Below are positions 1 through 8,684 of a DNA stretch of 32,895 bases, in pieces (the first letter of the stretch is position 1; each line of letters begins with the position of its first letter). This stretch comes from an uncultured marine group I thaumarchaeote. Its GTDB lineage: Archaea > Thermoproteota > Nitrososphaeria > Nitrososphaerales > Nitrosopumilaceae. Where the stretch lies: the NCBI GenBank assembly GCA_902608175.1, contig CACLNC010000006.1:1-32895 (forward strand), in the 5' to 3' direction. The notes beneath the pieces were generated by a model. That model was given only the letters and a program-made list of their open reading frames with translations. It ran no database searches and was not told where the DNA came from. The translations under genes were made by a program, and so were the position numbers.

Positions 1-520
1 ATTTGTTAAACTGATCAATTAATTGTTTAATATCATCGTGATATTGTTTGAGAATTTGTAAATAGTTTTTAAATCGTTTTGCATATTTCTTTGCAAATAT
101 GTGTATAACTCGTGTATGTCTACCCAATACATCACCAAACTTTTTTAACATTTTATTTGACTGAGATTCAAAATTCCTAACATCATCATAGTCATCAACA
201 GAGACGAATTCACTTGAGTTATTTTGAATTGTTGATATGACCTCTTTTTTCCCTCTCTTAACTAAACCTTGTAAATGTGGATCCATTGAATCCATTTTCA
301 AGTCATCTTTTTCTAGATCATTTACTATGCGTAAAACTTCATTTTTTTCTGGCTCCATTTTATTTCTAAATACTTTTACCTCAGCAATCAAAGTTTTTTC
401 TCTTAGTTCATGTATATCTTCTAAAACTTTTTCAATTTCTGTAAACTTAATTTCTACATCTTTTCTTTCAATTTTTTCACTAGTATTCTGTTCCTGTTTT
501 TTACCCCAACCAAAAACCAT
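1..520 (-). CDS. Hypothetical charged, helical protein (partial, runs off left edge)
   Basis: An open frame begins with ATG at 520 and reads leftward without a stop to base 1, so at least 173 residues are present and the C-terminus is missing. It opens MVFGWGKKQEQNTSEK and continues as a highly charged Lys/Glu/Asp-rich chain that looks helical or coiled-coil, with a more basic second half (HTRVIHIFAKKYAKRF). There is no signal peptide and no clear membrane segment. I do not recognise a family. The regular codon pattern and lack of stops over 520 bases support it being real. It lies downstream of the DUF3892 gene on the same strand, 49 nt away, so the two may be cotranscribed. Function unknown. 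Confidence 0.75.
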   Translation of the reverse strand, partial: MVFGWGKKQEQNTSEKIERKDVEIKFTEIEKVLEDIHELREKTLIAEVKVFRNKMEPEKNEVLRIVNDLEKDDLKMDSMDPHLQGLVKRGKKEVISTIQNNSSEFVSVDDYDDVRNFESQSNKMLKKFGDVLGRHTRVIHIFAKKYAKRFKNYLQILKQYHDDIKQLIDQFNK

Positions 521-569
521 AACAAATAACTAAATTATTCATCATTAAATGTGTTGGATTGTATGATAT

Positions 570-875
570 CTAAATTTCTGGTATCTCGCCTAAATTATCA
601 GATGCAACAATATTTTTATCATTTCTGATATATGGTGTCCCATCTTTCAAAAATGTACTAACAGTATCACCTTTTCTCCAATCAATCTCATTGATCTTAT
701 ATACAGTCATGTATTTTTTCCCTTTTCGAATGTTATGTGCAACTTGAATTTTATCAACCAATTCAGGCTTACCAAATTCATTACCCTTATCCTCATGCTG
801 TTGAACTTGGCTGATTACACCAAGCCCAGAACCGCGCTTAAATGCTGTAATCACATAATCTGCCCACTTGTCCAT
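570..875 (-). CDS. DUF3892-family small protein
   Basis: This is a 101-residue protein. It starts MDKWADYVITAFKRG and ends NIVASDNLGEIPEI. The pattern 'ADYVITA ... EDKGNEFG ... GKKYMTVYK ... WRKGD-V ... YIRNDKN-ASDNLG-IPE' matches my memory of the DUF3892 family, whose members are about 80-100 residues long and have no established function. No transmembrane segment or signal peptide is visible. An AT-rich box (about 898-906, read on the minus strand) sits roughly 26 nt before the ATG, consistent with a leaderless transcript. It is divergent from the two-helix membrane protein at 954 and lies upstream of the coiled-coil gene on its own strand. The family call is fairly secure; the role is unknown. 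Confidence 0.8.
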   Translation of the reverse strand: MDKWADYVITAFKRGSGLGVISQVQQHEDKGNEFGKPELVDKIQVAHNIRKGKKYMTVYKINEIDWRKGDTVSTFLKDGTPYIRNDKNIVASDNLGEIPEI

Positions 876-953
876 AAAACATGAATTTTCCTAGTACAAA
901 ATAAATGTAAAGAAAATTGATAATCCTAAAATATTCTTAAGATGAATTAGAAT

Positions 954-1283
954 ATGAGCGATATACGCTTCATTATAGTTGGTGTTCTAACAATAACAAT
1001 TGGTTTTATTTTTCTTGGTGTATATGGTGAAGAATATACTGAATACACAGTACAATCAAAAGAATTTTCTGACTGCTATGAATTTCAAGATGAAAGCCAG
1101 CCATCTCAATTAGATTGTAATAAAATATTACAAGATAAGATTCTATTTTTTCTGGCGGTTATTGGTATTATTGCTGGTGGAATCCTAGCATTGATCAAGG
1201 GTATGAAAGGAAACTGGGATCAGAGGGTGAAACCAGAAGATATGGTTGGCCCAGGCGGATCAGATAAAACTGATTCTGACTAA
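954..1283 (+). CDS. Two-helix membrane protein, hypothetical
   Basis: This 109-residue protein has an N-terminal hydrophobic helix (about residues 5-24, FIIVGVLTITIGFIFLGVYG) and a second one (about 62-81, ILFFLAVIGIIAGGILALIK). Between them is an acidic loop of about 37 residues with two cysteines (C41, C55) that could form a disulfide if the loop is outside. The tail is charged and ends in Asp/Ser. It shows no similarity I recognise. An AT box near 927-936 lies about 24 nt upstream of the ATG, fitting leaderless transcription. It is divergent from the DUF3892 gene. Membrane location is inferred from hydrophobicity only. Confidence 0.65.
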   Translation: MSDIRFIIVGVLTITIGFIFLGVYGEEYTEYTVQSKEFSDCYEFQDESQPSQLDCNKILQDKILFFLAVIGIIAGGILALIKGMKGNWDQRVKPEDMVGPGGSDKTDSD

Positions 1284-1394
1284 TTCACTAGAAAATAATC
1301 TGATCGATATCAAAATTCACAATATTGCCAAAATGAACAAATAACTACTGTAAAAATAATAACTTCTACAAAATGTAATAATGAGATTAGTAGA

Positions 1395-1400
1395 GGAGGA
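1395..1400 (+). promoter_or_regulatory. Shine-Dalgarno-like GAGGAG for the 39-residue ORF
   Basis: GAGGAG lies one base before the ATG at 1402, and overlapping GA-rich sequence starts near 1392. It complements the anti-Shine-Dalgarno core CCUCC. It decides the choice of the 1402 start. The very short spacing is a weakness. Confidence 0.35.
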
Positions 1401-1401
1401 T

Positions 1402-1521
1402 ATGCCAAAAATTTTCAGATGGTTTGATGATACTTCAGATGAGCTATCTGACGTAGAAAAAGAGATTTGGAAAAAAATTACTAGTGAATCAATCAAAAAT
1501 GCAATGCTAAAAGATGATTAA
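1402..1521 (+). CDS. 39-residue acidic mini-protein
   Basis: A short frame starts at ATG 1402 (MPKIFRWFDDTSDELSDVEK) and stops at TAA 1519-1521, giving 39 residues. A strong Shine-Dalgarno-like GAGGAG at 1395-1400 lies directly upstream, which is why I chose this ATG over the in-frame ATG at 1381 (46 residues). The product is acidic and rich in Asp/Glu/Lys, with several aromatic residues near the N-terminus. It has no recognisable domain. It ends immediately before the 3' end of the convergent tRNA-Ser gene. The ribosome-binding site and compact length make it plausible, but there is no homology evidence. Confidence 0.45.
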   Translation: MPKIFRWFDDTSDELSDVEKEIWKKITSESIKNAMLKDD

Positions 1522-1620
1522 CGCCGGGAGAGGGATTTGAACCCCCGCGTGCAATGCACAGACGCTATCCTGTTATTTGATTTCGAGGCGTCCGCCTTAA
1601 CCAAGCTTGGCTATCCCGAC
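1522..1620 (-). tRNA. tRNA-Ser(CGA) with a 15-nt intron
   Basis: Read on the minus strand, the gene folds as a type II tRNA. The acceptor arm is GTCGGGA paired with TCCCGGC, followed by discriminator G at 1522. The D arm is GCC/GGC. The anticodon stem is GACGC (1592-1588) with GCGTC (1565-1561). A long variable arm is present, and the T arm is GGGGG-TTCAAAT-CCCTC. The loop reads C-T-CGA-A, then 15 bases, then A38. Removing 1567-1581 leaves a canonical seven-base loop with anticodon CGA (reads UCG codons). The intron lies at 37/38, the standard archaeal position, and would be removed by the tRNA splicing endonuclease. Discriminator G and the long variable arm support serine. CCA is not encoded. 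The mature length is 84 nt. Confidence 0.93.
1567..1581 (-). other. tRNA-Ser(CGA) intron, 15 nt
   Basis: Fifteen bases (minus strand ATCAAATAACAGGAT) interrupt the anticodon loop between positions 37 and 38. Their removal restores a seven-base loop. Placement is inferred from the tRNA fold and the canonical archaeal intron site. Confidence 0.85.
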
Positions 1621-1642
1621 GAATGATATTTGTAGTACCCCC

Positions 1643-1649
1643 TAATATA
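1643..1649 (-). promoter_or_regulatory. TATA box of tRNA-Ser
   Basis: TAATATA (minus strand TATATTA) lies 23-29 nt upstream of the mature tRNA 5' end at 1620. This is the expected spacing for an archaeal TBP site if transcription starts close to the mature 5' end. Confidence 0.55.
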
Positions 1650-1700
1650 GCAAATCTCAATAAACACTAAACACAAAAACCCGAATATCTAATCTAAAGT

Positions 1701-2726
1701 ATGGGATTAGATCTAAAACCATTACTAGTAAGAGACAAAACAAATCTAGAATCGTTTACAAATAAAATAATTGCAATCGATGCGTACAATGCAATTTATC
1801 AATTTCTGGCAATCATTCGTGGTCCAGATGGGTTAAACCTTACAGATTCAAAAGGAAAGGTCACAAGCCACCTCACTGGTTTGCTTTATAGAAACATCAA
1901 TTTTCTTTCACTTGGAATAAAACCAGTTTATGTTTTTGATGGTAAACCACCATCTCTCAAATCTGCTGAGATTGAAAATAGAAAAGAAATCAAAAGAGAA
2001 GCCACTATTAGATATGAAAAGGCAATATCACAAGGAAATATGGATGATGCTAGAAAATTTGCACAACAAACAACATCAATGAGAGATGGAATGGTAGATG
2101 ATTCAAAACATTTATTGAGTTTATTTGGTATTCCATATGTACAAGCACCATCAGAAGGTGAAGCAACTGCAGCAAGTCTCACTAACACTGGTCAAGCATT
2201 TGCAGCAGCTAGCCAAGATTATGACTCTGTATTATTCGGTGCAAAACAATTAGTTAGAAATTTTACAAACAGTGGAAGAAGAAAACTTCCTAGTAAAAAT
2301 ACATACATTGAAGTCATTCCGGAAATTATTGATTATAAAAAGAATCTTGAGTCACTCAAGTTAACACGAGAAGAATTAGTTGATGTTGGAATTTTGATTG
2401 GTACTGATTTTAATCCAAATGGATTTGAAAGGATTGGTCCAAAAACAGCAATCAAATTAATCAAAGAAAATGGAAAACTTGAAAATATATCTAAAATTCA
2501 GGAACAACTAGAGAGAATAGACTATAATACAATAAGAAAGATCTTTCTGGAACCAGAAATAGCAAAAGTAGACAAAATAGAATTCGATGATGTTGATTAT
2601 GATGGAATTGCAGAATATCTTTCAAATGAAAGAAATTTTTCTAGAGAAAGGGTTGACGCGTCACTTAATAGATTGAGAAAAAATTTAGAAAAAAAGAGTC
2701 ATACTTTAGAACAATGGTTTGAATAA
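1701..2726 (+). CDS. fen: Flap endonuclease 1 (FEN1)
   Basis: This 341-residue structure-specific nuclease removes 5' flaps during Okazaki-fragment maturation and repair. The N-terminal MGLDLKPLL resembles the FEN1 start. The metal ligands are visible: D27 in [10 protein letters not shown]80 in VYVFDGKPP, the acidic pair in [10 protein letters not shown] (near 150-160), the aspartates in [10 protein letters not shown], and GTDFNPNG in the helix-hairpin-helix region ([14 protein letters not shown]). The length is typical for archaea. The C-terminal SHTLEQWF resembles a PCNA-interacting peptide, although the usual first Gln is Ser. It is divergent from tRNA-Ser and 6 nt upstream of the exported protein gene at 2733, which may be cotranscribed. 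The identification is secure. Confidence 0.97.
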   Translation: MGLDLKPLLVRDKTNLESFTNKIIAIDAYNAIYQFLAIIRGPDGLNLTDSKGKVTSHLTGLLYRNINFLSLGIKPVYVFDGKPPSLKSAEIENRKEIKREATIRYEKAISQGNMDDARKFAQQTTSMRDGMVDDSKHLLSLFGIPYVQAPSEGEATAASLTNTGQAFAAASQDYDSVLFGAKQLVRNFTNSGRRKLPSKNTYIEVIPEIIDYKKNLESLKLTREELVDVGILIGTDFNPNGFERIGPKTAIKLIKENGKLENISKIQEQLERIDYNTIRKIFLEPEIAKVDKIEFDDVDYDGIAEYLSNERNFSRERVDASLNRLRKNLEKKSHTLEQWFE

Positions 2727-2732
2727 TAATAT

Positions 2733-3419
2733 ATGAAATCTGTAATTTTCATCATCATAATTTTATCTATTGGTGGATTCACAGTTTCTGAAAGTTTTTC
2801 TGAAATTCTTGTACACGAAGGTGGGGTAGGAATTATGACAGAGACGGGAAACTGGTATAATTTTTCAATACAGTATCCATTAGAGTGGGATGTCATACTA
2901 GATGAAAATGGTGTTGTTAATATTATGTCTGATAATACAGGGAAAAATGGTTTATACATTATTTTAAAATGTGAAATTATAGATTGGTCATTTTATGATC
3001 AATGTAATGATGAAAACCCATTAAATATTACTCAAGACGATGCAAAAGAATTTTGTACAAAATTAAATTTTGTGGAAAATAGCGTACTATGTGATAATTA
3101 TGAAATAATTGATATTTTTTCTTGGGAAATTAATGATAAACCATCAAATACAATGGTGATTAATTACAAATTTGATGAATATGATATGAATGTAAAACAA
3201 ATTACAAATACAATCACATACATTCATCATGGAAATGATATTTGGTCAATTGCCACATTCAACGAATCAGATAAATTTGATTTAGATGCAATAAAGAAAA
3301 TTACTTCCACATTAAAATTAGAAGATATTCATGATCAAGATGACATCTTTCAGATAAAACCAACATCGTGGTTAGATGAATTAATTAATATGATTAAGTT
3401 AGTTTTTAATTGGATATAG
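2733..3419 (+). CDS. Exported protein, PsbP-like fold suspected
   Basis: This 228-residue protein has an N-terminal signal peptide or anchor (MKSVIFIIIILSIGGFTVSE). The following 'NWYNFSIQYPLEWDVILDENGVVNIMSDN' pattern, a later strand with 'TITYIHHGNDIWSIATFNES' and 'ITSTLKLED' resemble the PsbP/DUF1795-like fold common in secreted thaumarchaeal and bacterial proteins, in which a Tyr-Pro-x-x-Trp motif is typical. Four cysteines (KCEI, DQCND, EFCTK, LCDN) could form disulfides outside the cell. The C-terminus (SWLDELINMIKLVFNWI) is an amphipathic or hydrophobic helix that might touch the membrane. It follows fen by 6 nt and converges with acs, with one base between the two stops. The substrate is unknown. 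Confidence 0.7.
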   Translation: MKSVIFIIIILSIGGFTVSESFSEILVHEGGVGIMTETGNWYNFSIQYPLEWDVILDENGVVNIMSDNTGKNGLYIILKCEIIDWSFYDQCNDENPLNITQDDAKEFCTKLNFVENSVLCDNYEIIDIFSWEINDKPSNTMVINYKFDEYDMNVKQITNTITYIHHGNDIWSIATFNESDKFDLDAIKKITSTLKLEDIHDQDDIFQIKPTSWLDELINMIKLVFNWI

Positions 3420-3420
3420 A

Positions 3421-5346
3421 TTAATTAGATTTATTTTCACCTATGGATTTTTTTAATTCTTCAAATGCAGACTGGACTTCGCTAACAGCAGTGCCATCTT
3501 CCAGTGTACTAACATCACCAATATTTTCACCACTTGCAATAGATTTTAAAAGTCGTCTCATGATTTTACCACTCCTAGTTTTGGGTAGCTTTGTAACAAA
3601 ATAGAATTGTTGTGGTGTAGCGATAGCACCAACATCATTTCGTATAATTTCCTTAAGTTTAATCAATAATTCATCACGTGACTCTGTTACATTCTCTTTT
3701 AAAACAACAAATGCTATTATCGATTCACCCTTAATTTCGTCAGGTATACCACATACAGCAGATTCTGCTACATTATGATATGATACTAAACTACTTTCAA
3801 GTTCTGCTGTTCCAATTCTATGACCAGCCACTTTAAGAACATCATCAGATCTTCCAAGTAGCCAAAGATATCCATCAGAATCTTTTATTGCATAATCACC
3901 AGGATAATACATCCCAGAAAACTTTGACCAATAGACATCATTATATTTTTCATTATCATTCCATAAGCCAAGTAACATTCCAGGCCACGGTTTTCTTATT
4001 ATCAATGAACCCTTTGTGTTTTCATCTACATCATTACCATTTTCATCAACTACAGTAATTTCTACACCTGGAATTGGTTTTGTTGCAGAACCTGGTTTTA
4101 ATGGAATTGATTCTAAACCTGGAAGTGAACTTATCATCATTCCACCAGTCTCTGTTTGCCACCATGTATCAATGATAGGGCATTTCTTTTTTCCAATAGT
4201 ATTAAAATACCACTTCCAAACTTCTGGATTTATTGGTTCGCCAACTGTCCCAAGTAATCGTAACGTTGTTAAATTAAATGAATTTGGTAGATCATCACCA
4301 AACTTCATAAACATTCTAAGTGCAGTTGGTGTTGTGTAAAATATTGTAACGTTGTATTTTTGAATTATCTCCCACATTCTTGATGCATTAGGGTAATCAG
4401 GTGCACCTTCATACATAACCTGTGTTGCACCATGTAAAAGTGGACCATACACCACATAACTATGTCCAGTAACCCAACCAATGTCAGCAGTACAGAAATA
4501 GATATCATTATCCTTGATATCAAATGCCCATTTGTATGTTGAATTAATGTGAGTTAGATAACCGCCAGTTCCATGTAGAACACCTTTCGGTTTTCCAGTT
4601 GTACCTGATGTATACAGTATGTAAAGTGGGTGCATACTATCCAATTCTTCAGCATCACAATCATCTGATGCATCACTCATTAAATTGGACCAAAATTTAT
4701 CTTTTTGATTTAATGTGATTTTCATCTTTGTTCTTTCTAGAATGATGATATGCTCAACAGAATTTACCGCTGCCGCCTTCTCATCTACAATTTCTTTGAG
4801 ATTAATTATTTTCCCTTTACGATAACCACCATCTGCGGTGATTATCACTTTAGATTGTGAATCCTCAACCCGATCTTTCAATGATATTGCACTAAATCCA
4901 GAAAAAACAACTGTATGTGTAGCCCCGATTCTTGCACAGGCAAGCATAGAAATTGGTAATTCTGGTACCATTGGAAGATAGATAGTAACCCTATCTCCTT
5001 TTTTTACGCCTAAAGATTTCAATACATTTGCAAATTTTTTGACATCTGTAAATAATTCCGAGTATGATATTTCTCTACTAGACCCATCTTCTCCTTCCCA
5101 GAAAATTGCTGTTTTTCTTGATTTAGAATTCTGATGTACATCTAATGCGTTAAATGATGCGTTGATTTTACCTCCTACAAACCATTTTGCAAATGGAGGA
5201 TTCCAGTCAAGTGTGTTTTCCCAATTCTTAAACCATGATAACAGTTTTGCCTGTTTATCCCAGAATGAGATGAAATCAGAATCTGCATTTCTTCTAATAG
5301 AGTGATCAGTATTACCTAAATTAATATCATAAATTTCTTTATGCAT
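3421..5346 (-). CDS. acs: Acetyl-CoA synthetase (AMP-forming)
   Basis: This 641-residue adenylate-forming enzyme makes acetyl-CoA from acetate, ATP and CoA. The Acs N-terminal domain is present (WFVGGKINASFNALD near 55-70). The P-loop-like YTSGTTGKPKG is at about 245-255, the DTWWQTETGG signature at about 395, and the small C-terminal domain carries the catalytic lysine in KTRSGKIMRR (K594). The Trp-Trp in the signature favours a small acyl group (acetyl, possibly propionyl). The length matches bacterial Acs. In a thaumarchaeon it could recover acetate or feed the hydroxypropionate/hydroxybutyrate cycle, but that link is inference. It lies 41 nt downstream of cdvA on the same strand and converges with the exported protein. 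Family assignment is firm; acetate rather than propionate is likely but unproven. Confidence 0.93.
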   Translation of the reverse strand: MHKEIYDINLGNTDHSIRRNADSDFISFWDKQAKLLSWFKNWENTLDWNPPFAKWFVGGKINASFNALDVHQNSKSRKTAIFWEGEDGSSREISYSELFTDVKKFANVLKSLGVKKGDRVTIYLPMVPELPISMLACARIGATHTVVFSGFSAISLKDRVEDSQSKVIITADGGYRKGKIINLKEIVDEKAAAVNSVEHIIILERTKMKITLNQKDKFWSNLMSDASDDCDAEELDSMHPLYILYTSGTTGKPKGVLHGTGGYLTHINSTYKWAFDIKDNDIYFCTADIGWVTGHSYVVYGPLLHGATQVMYEGAPDYPNASRMWEIIQKYNVTIFYTTPTALRMFMKFGDDLPNSFNLTTLRLLGTVGEPINPEVWKWYFNTIGKKKCPIIDTWWQTETGGMMISSLPGLESIPLKPGSATKPIPGVEITVVDENGNDVDENTKGSLIIRKPWPGMLLGLWNDNEKYNDVYWSKFSGMYYPGDYAIKDSDGYLWLLGRSDDVLKVAGHRIGTAELESSLVSYHNVAESAVCGIPDEIKGESIIAFVVLKENVTESRDELLIKLKEIIRNDVGAIATPQQFYFVTKLPKTRSGKIMRRLLKSIASGENIGDVSTLEDGTAVSEVQSAFEELKKSIGENKSN

Positions 5347-5387
5347 AAAATGTATTGAAATTACTAATTACTAAATGTTAGATTATT

Positions 5388-6197
5388 TTAACTAGAATGC
5401 ATGCGATTTAGCCAGTCTGATGATTCAACATTCTCATCGGGAGTATCATTTGTATCATGAGTAACAACAGATGTTTGGTTTGAATGATCAGAATTTACTT
5501 CCATAGTTGGTGGTTCAGGAAGATTTGGTTCAGGTACTTCATCATTTTCCATCTGCTTAGCACATGATGTATCAACAGCTTGATCTGGAACATCTGAACA
5601 AACACCATCTAATGTCATATTATCAATTTTTTCTCTTACCTTTTCAATTTCTGCTTTCTCATGTTGCATATGATGTAATAATTCATCTGTTTCATTTTGT
5701 ACCGAGTTAAATGTATCATGTGTTATTTCGTTACTTTTAGCCTGAACTTTTGCATCAAATAAAAGAATCTTTATTGATTGCTCTTGTTTAGTAATTTCCG
5801 TTATTCTATCCTCTAATTTTGATTTAATTGTAAATTCTGTCTCTTGTAATGAATTCCATTTTGATTTGTATTTTTCATGAATTATTTCTGCATCGCTTTG
5901 CATGTTACTATTTTCAGAGATAATTTGCATTAGTGCGGTAAGTTTACGGATTGTTAGTTCTTTTTCTCTAATCATTTTCTGTGCATCTAATCTCCATTCC
6001 GGTATGAATATTACAACATCAGGTTGAACCACTAATTGTTGGAATGGAATTTCTTTTAATCCTTCAGAACCACAGTTAATCCCTACAGTTTGTATAGTTC
6101 CATCGATCTCAGTTGTTGTCCCAAGGACTTTACCCATAGATGCACCATACATGTCCTTAACTGGCTTTCCAATCATCACAATATCATTTTGTGGCAT
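5388..6197 (-). CDS. cdvA: Cell division protein CdvA
   Basis: This 269-residue protein has the CdvA layout. An N-terminal PRC-barrel occupies about residues 1-75 (IGKPVKDMYGASMGKVLG, TTEIDGTIQTVGINC, VVIFIPEWRLDAQKM). A long Lys/Glu-rich coiled coil spans about 75-190. A Pro/Asp-rich linker (PEPNLPEPPTMEV) leads to a short C-terminal motif, SSDWLNRMHSS. In Crenarchaeota, CdvA forms membrane-bound filaments at mid-cell and recruits ESCRT-III (CdvB) through a C-terminal peptide; the terminal WLNRM segment is a candidate equivalent here (inference). cdvB and cdvC are not adjacent, unlike in Sulfolobus. The next gene downstream is acs. A TATAA-type box at 6216-6222 lies 19-25 nt upstream of the ATG. 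Confidence 0.85.
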   Translation of the reverse strand: MPQNDIVMIGKPVKDMYGASMGKVLGTTTEIDGTIQTVGINCGSEGLKEIPFQQLVVQPDVVIFIPEWRLDAQKMIREKELTIRKLTALMQIISENSNMQSDAEIIHEKYKSKWNSLQETEFTIKSKLEDRITEITKQEQSIKILLFDAKVQAKSNEITHDTFNSVQNETDELLHHMQHEKAEIEKVREKIDNMTLDGVCSDVPDQAVDTSCAKQMENDEVPEPNLPEPPTMEVNSDHSNQTSVVTHDTNDTPDENVESSDWLNRMHSS

Positions 6198-6215
6198 GCT
6201 ATTGTTTGACAGATC

Positions 6216-6222
6216 TATATAA
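6216..6222 (-). promoter_or_regulatory. TATA box of cdvA
   Basis: TATATAA on the plus strand (TTATATA on the minus strand) sits 19-25 nt upstream of the cdvA ATG at 6197. The position fits a leaderless or nearly leaderless transcript. Confidence 0.45.
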
Positions 6223-6329
6223 CCAACAAAGTGTTAACAAGGTTAGAATTTTTTGTGAGCATAAATTAACCCAGTCGTGATTTTGAAGGCTTTAGAAAAT
6301 TTAAAATTTGAATTAAAACCATGGTGTAT

Positions 6330-6641
6330 ATGATTGATAAATCAGAATTGGACCTAATTCTTAGCTATACCATCGAATATTGGAATAATTTACGAAATGA
6401 CCCAGAAAATGAGGCAGTGAAGATTCTTCCAAGCAAATTTTGGATGAAATCACTTGGTGGTCCAGTTGGAAATAAAGATAAACAAAAAGGAAGATGGGTT
6501 ACAACATTGATGTATACAGAAGATGATGGATTAGCGCAAGCATTCAAAGAAGTTTTGATGCGCTGGCAATCAAAAGGTCAACAACAGGGTATTGATCTTC
6601 CTACAAAATCACCCGATCTAATTAAAATCAATAGAGGATAA
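6330..6641 (+). CDS. Conserved-looking small protein, function unknown
   Basis: From ATG 6330 this frame gives 103 residues ([20 protein letters not shown]). An in-frame ATG at 6321 would add MVY. I prefer 6330 because the AT-rich box at about 6296-6308 is then about 28 nt upstream, the usual archaeal spacing, but this is not decisive. The protein is soluble-looking with no signal peptide. Its second half contains '[13 protein letters not shown]', '[23 protein letters not shown]' and a Pro/Lys tail. I recognise no domain. It is divergent from cdvA and lies about 20 nt upstream of the thyX-like gene on the same strand, so cotranscription is possible. Confidence 0.7.
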   Translation: MIDKSELDLILSYTIEYWNNLRNDPENEAVKILPSKFWMKSLGGPVGNKDKQKGRWVTTLMYTEDDGLAQAFKEVLMRWQSKGQQQGIDLPTKSPDLIKINRG

Positions 6642-6663
6642 GATTAATTATCATTGTCAGGCT

Positions 6664-8277
6664 TTGTTTCCATTGACAAAGTTTTCTAAAAAAGAAAAAA
6701 AAATCTTATCAAATCACTTCTCTAATACAGATGATAATGTTTTTGCAATTATTAGCCCAAAGCAAGTAGATCGTGGTGCGTTAATGTCACGATACAGTAG
6801 AACCGATAAAAATATGCGCAGAGTATTTTTAGATGAATTTTTGAAAAATGAAAATCGTGGTGAAGAATTCTATACAAGAGTTCTGTTAGAATACGGTGAT
6901 GATTCAGTAGCAGAACTTGGTGGTGCACAAATTGCTATTGAAGGTTTATCAAATATTGCTGTAAAAAAAATTGAAGATAGAAGAATTGGTTTTTCATATT
7001 TAGAAAAATCATCAAGATATGTTTCATGGGATAAAAAAATTAATGGAAAATACAAATTTTATCGTGAACCAAAGATAATGAAATCGCGTTATAAAGAAAA
7101 ATATCTAGAATCGTGTAATCTTGACTTTGATGTATACTCAAAAAATATCAAACCAATGTTAAAATTAATACAAGAAAATGACCCAATTGAAAACTATAAA
7201 TTCAAAAATAACACTGGTGTTGAATGTAAATTTTCAAAATTAAAAACTTCTGATGATATAAAATCTGCAGATAGAATTTATCGTGCTGCAACAAAAGCAA
7301 AAGCATTAGATGCATTACGTAGTTTACTTCCTGCATCAACACTAACAAATGTTGGAATCACAGGCAATGGTAGAGCATTTGAATATTTACTTACATTGTT
7401 ATTTGGTTCACAGTTAGACGAAGAAAAACTACTCGCAGGAAAAATTAAGCATGAATTAGATACCACTATCAAATCATTTGTTAGACGTTCAAATGATAAA
7501 TATGGGAAAAAACTGCAAAAATACCTAGCAGATATCAATAAAATTTCTAAAAAAATAGCAAGTTCACGTGTGTCTGGGAGCCCAATTTCTGGTAGTAATG
7601 TAAAACTAGTTGGTTTTGATTCAGAAATAAAATCTATGAACAAAATTATCACTGCATTAATCTTTGAGAATTCACCAAGTATTTCTTTTGAACAAATTCA
7701 AAAAAATGTTAGAAAGATGAACTTGAAATTAAAAACTAAAATAATAAATGACTATGCTAATGCTAGAAAAAATAGAAGGCATAGACCACCAAGAGCATTT
7801 GAAATGGTCAATTATACATTTGATCTTATAACTAATTATGGAATGTTTAGAGATTTCCATAGACATAGAACATTAACATTAGAAAGGCAGTTGTTAACTA
7901 CTGATCATAGTTTTCATATGCCAAAAGAAATAATTCAATTAGGAATAGAGAAAGATTTTGAAGATTGTATGTATAAAACAAAAGATACTTTTCAAGTTAT
8001 GAGAAAATATCTTCCAGAACAATCACAATACGTTGTAAATTTTGCATATAACTATCCATATTTTATGAATTTTAATTTACGTGAAGCCACACATTTGATT
8101 GAACTTAGAACTGTTCCGCAAGGACACCAAGATTATAGATTAGTAGCGCAGAATATGTACAAATTGATTAATAAAAAACATCCACACCTAAGTAAAATAA
8201 TAAAATATGTTGATATGAATCAATATGATTTAGAACGATTTGAATCTGAGAAACGTACTGAAGAAAAAAGAAAATGA
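6664..8277 (+). CDS. ThyX-like protein with two ThyX domains
   Basis: This 537-residue protein contains two segments related to flavin-dependent thymidylate synthase (ThyX, which methylates dUMP with FAD and methylene-tetrahydrofolate). The N-terminal copy includes [20 protein letters not shown] (77-96) and [14 protein letters not shown] (106-119), matching the second half of the ThyX RHRxxSxxxxSxR signature. The C-terminal copy has [10 protein letters not shown], with RHR at 400-402, but lacks the following Ser/Arg pattern. Ordinary ThyX is about 220-250 residues, so this is a tandem form. Each copy keeps a different part of the motif; they may form one composite site, or the protein may have another role. 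The start is TTG at 6664; no in-frame ATG lies near it, and a TTG at 6673 is also possible. It overlaps msrB by 4 nt. Confidence 0.8.
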   Translation: MFPLTKFSKKEKKILSNHFSNTDDNVFAIISPKQVDRGALMSRYSRTDKNMRRVFLDEFLKNENRGEEFYTRVLLEYGDDSVAELGGAQIAIEGLSNIAVKKIEDRRIGFSYLEKSSRYVSWDKKINGKYKFYREPKIMKSRYKEKYLESCNLDFDVYSKNIKPMLKLIQENDPIENYKFKNNTGVECKFSKLKTSDDIKSADRIYRAATKAKALDALRSLLPASTLTNVGITGNGRAFEYLLTLLFGSQLDEEKLLAGKIKHELDTTIKSFVRRSNDKYGKKLQKYLADINKISKKIASSRVSGSPISGSNVKLVGFDSEIKSMNKIITALIFENSPSISFEQIQKNVRKMNLKLKTKIINDYANARKNRRHRPPRAFEMVNYTFDLITNYGMFRDFHRHRTLTLERQLLTTDHSFHMPKEIIQLGIEKDFEDCMYKTKDTFQVMRKYLPEQSQYVVNFAYNYPYFMNFNLREATHLIELRTVPQGHQDYRLVAQNMYKLINKKHPHLSKIIKYVDMNQYDLERFESEKRTEEKRK

Positions 8278-8669
8278 CTTACAAAGTTTCAAAGACAGAT
8301 GATGAATGGAAAAAACAATTATCACAAGAGGAGTATGATGTTTGTAGGCAGAAAGGAACGGAGGCTCCATTTACTGGTATGTACTGTGATTCAAAAGAGA
8401 AAGGAACATACAATTGCTTATGCTGTAATGCAAAGCTTTTTTCTTCTGACACAAAATTTGATTCTGGAACTGGGTGGCCAAGCTTTTACAAACCAATCTT
8501 AGAGGATAATATAGAATATGTTAGAGATTATGAGTTTGGAATGACACGAATTGAAGTCAATTGTAAAAACTGTGGAGCTCATCTTGGACATGTATTTGAT
8601 GATGGACCCACACCAACTAATCTTAGATATTGCATAAATTCAGTCTCATTAGAACTGGAAAAAAGTTAG
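8274..8669 (+). CDS. msrB: Peptide-methionine (R)-S-oxide reductase MsrB
   Basis: This 131-residue enzyme reduces methionine-R-sulfoxide in proteins, restoring oxidised methionine. Zinc-binding pairs are visible at C48/C51 ([11 protein letters not shown]) and C97/C100 ([12 protein letters not shown]). The conserved GTGWPSF follows, and the catalytic cysteine is C120 in RYCINSVSL. In E. coli-type MsrB the resolving cysteine sits inside GCGWPSF; here that position is Thr, so another cysteine (C24 or C38 are candidates) or direct reduction by thioredoxin would be needed. The ATG overlaps the stop of the ThyX-like gene (8274-8277), showing translational coupling. Homoserine dehydrogenase follows 30 nt later. 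Identification is secure. Confidence 0.95.
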   Translation: MTYKVSKTDDEWKKQLSQEEYDVCRQKGTEAPFTGMYCDSKEKGTYNCLCCNAKLFSSDTKFDSGTGWPSFYKPILEDNIEYVRDYEFGMTRIEVNCKNCGAHLGHVFDDGPTPTNLRYCINSVSLELEKS

Positions 8670-8684
8670 ACTAAATAATAGATT

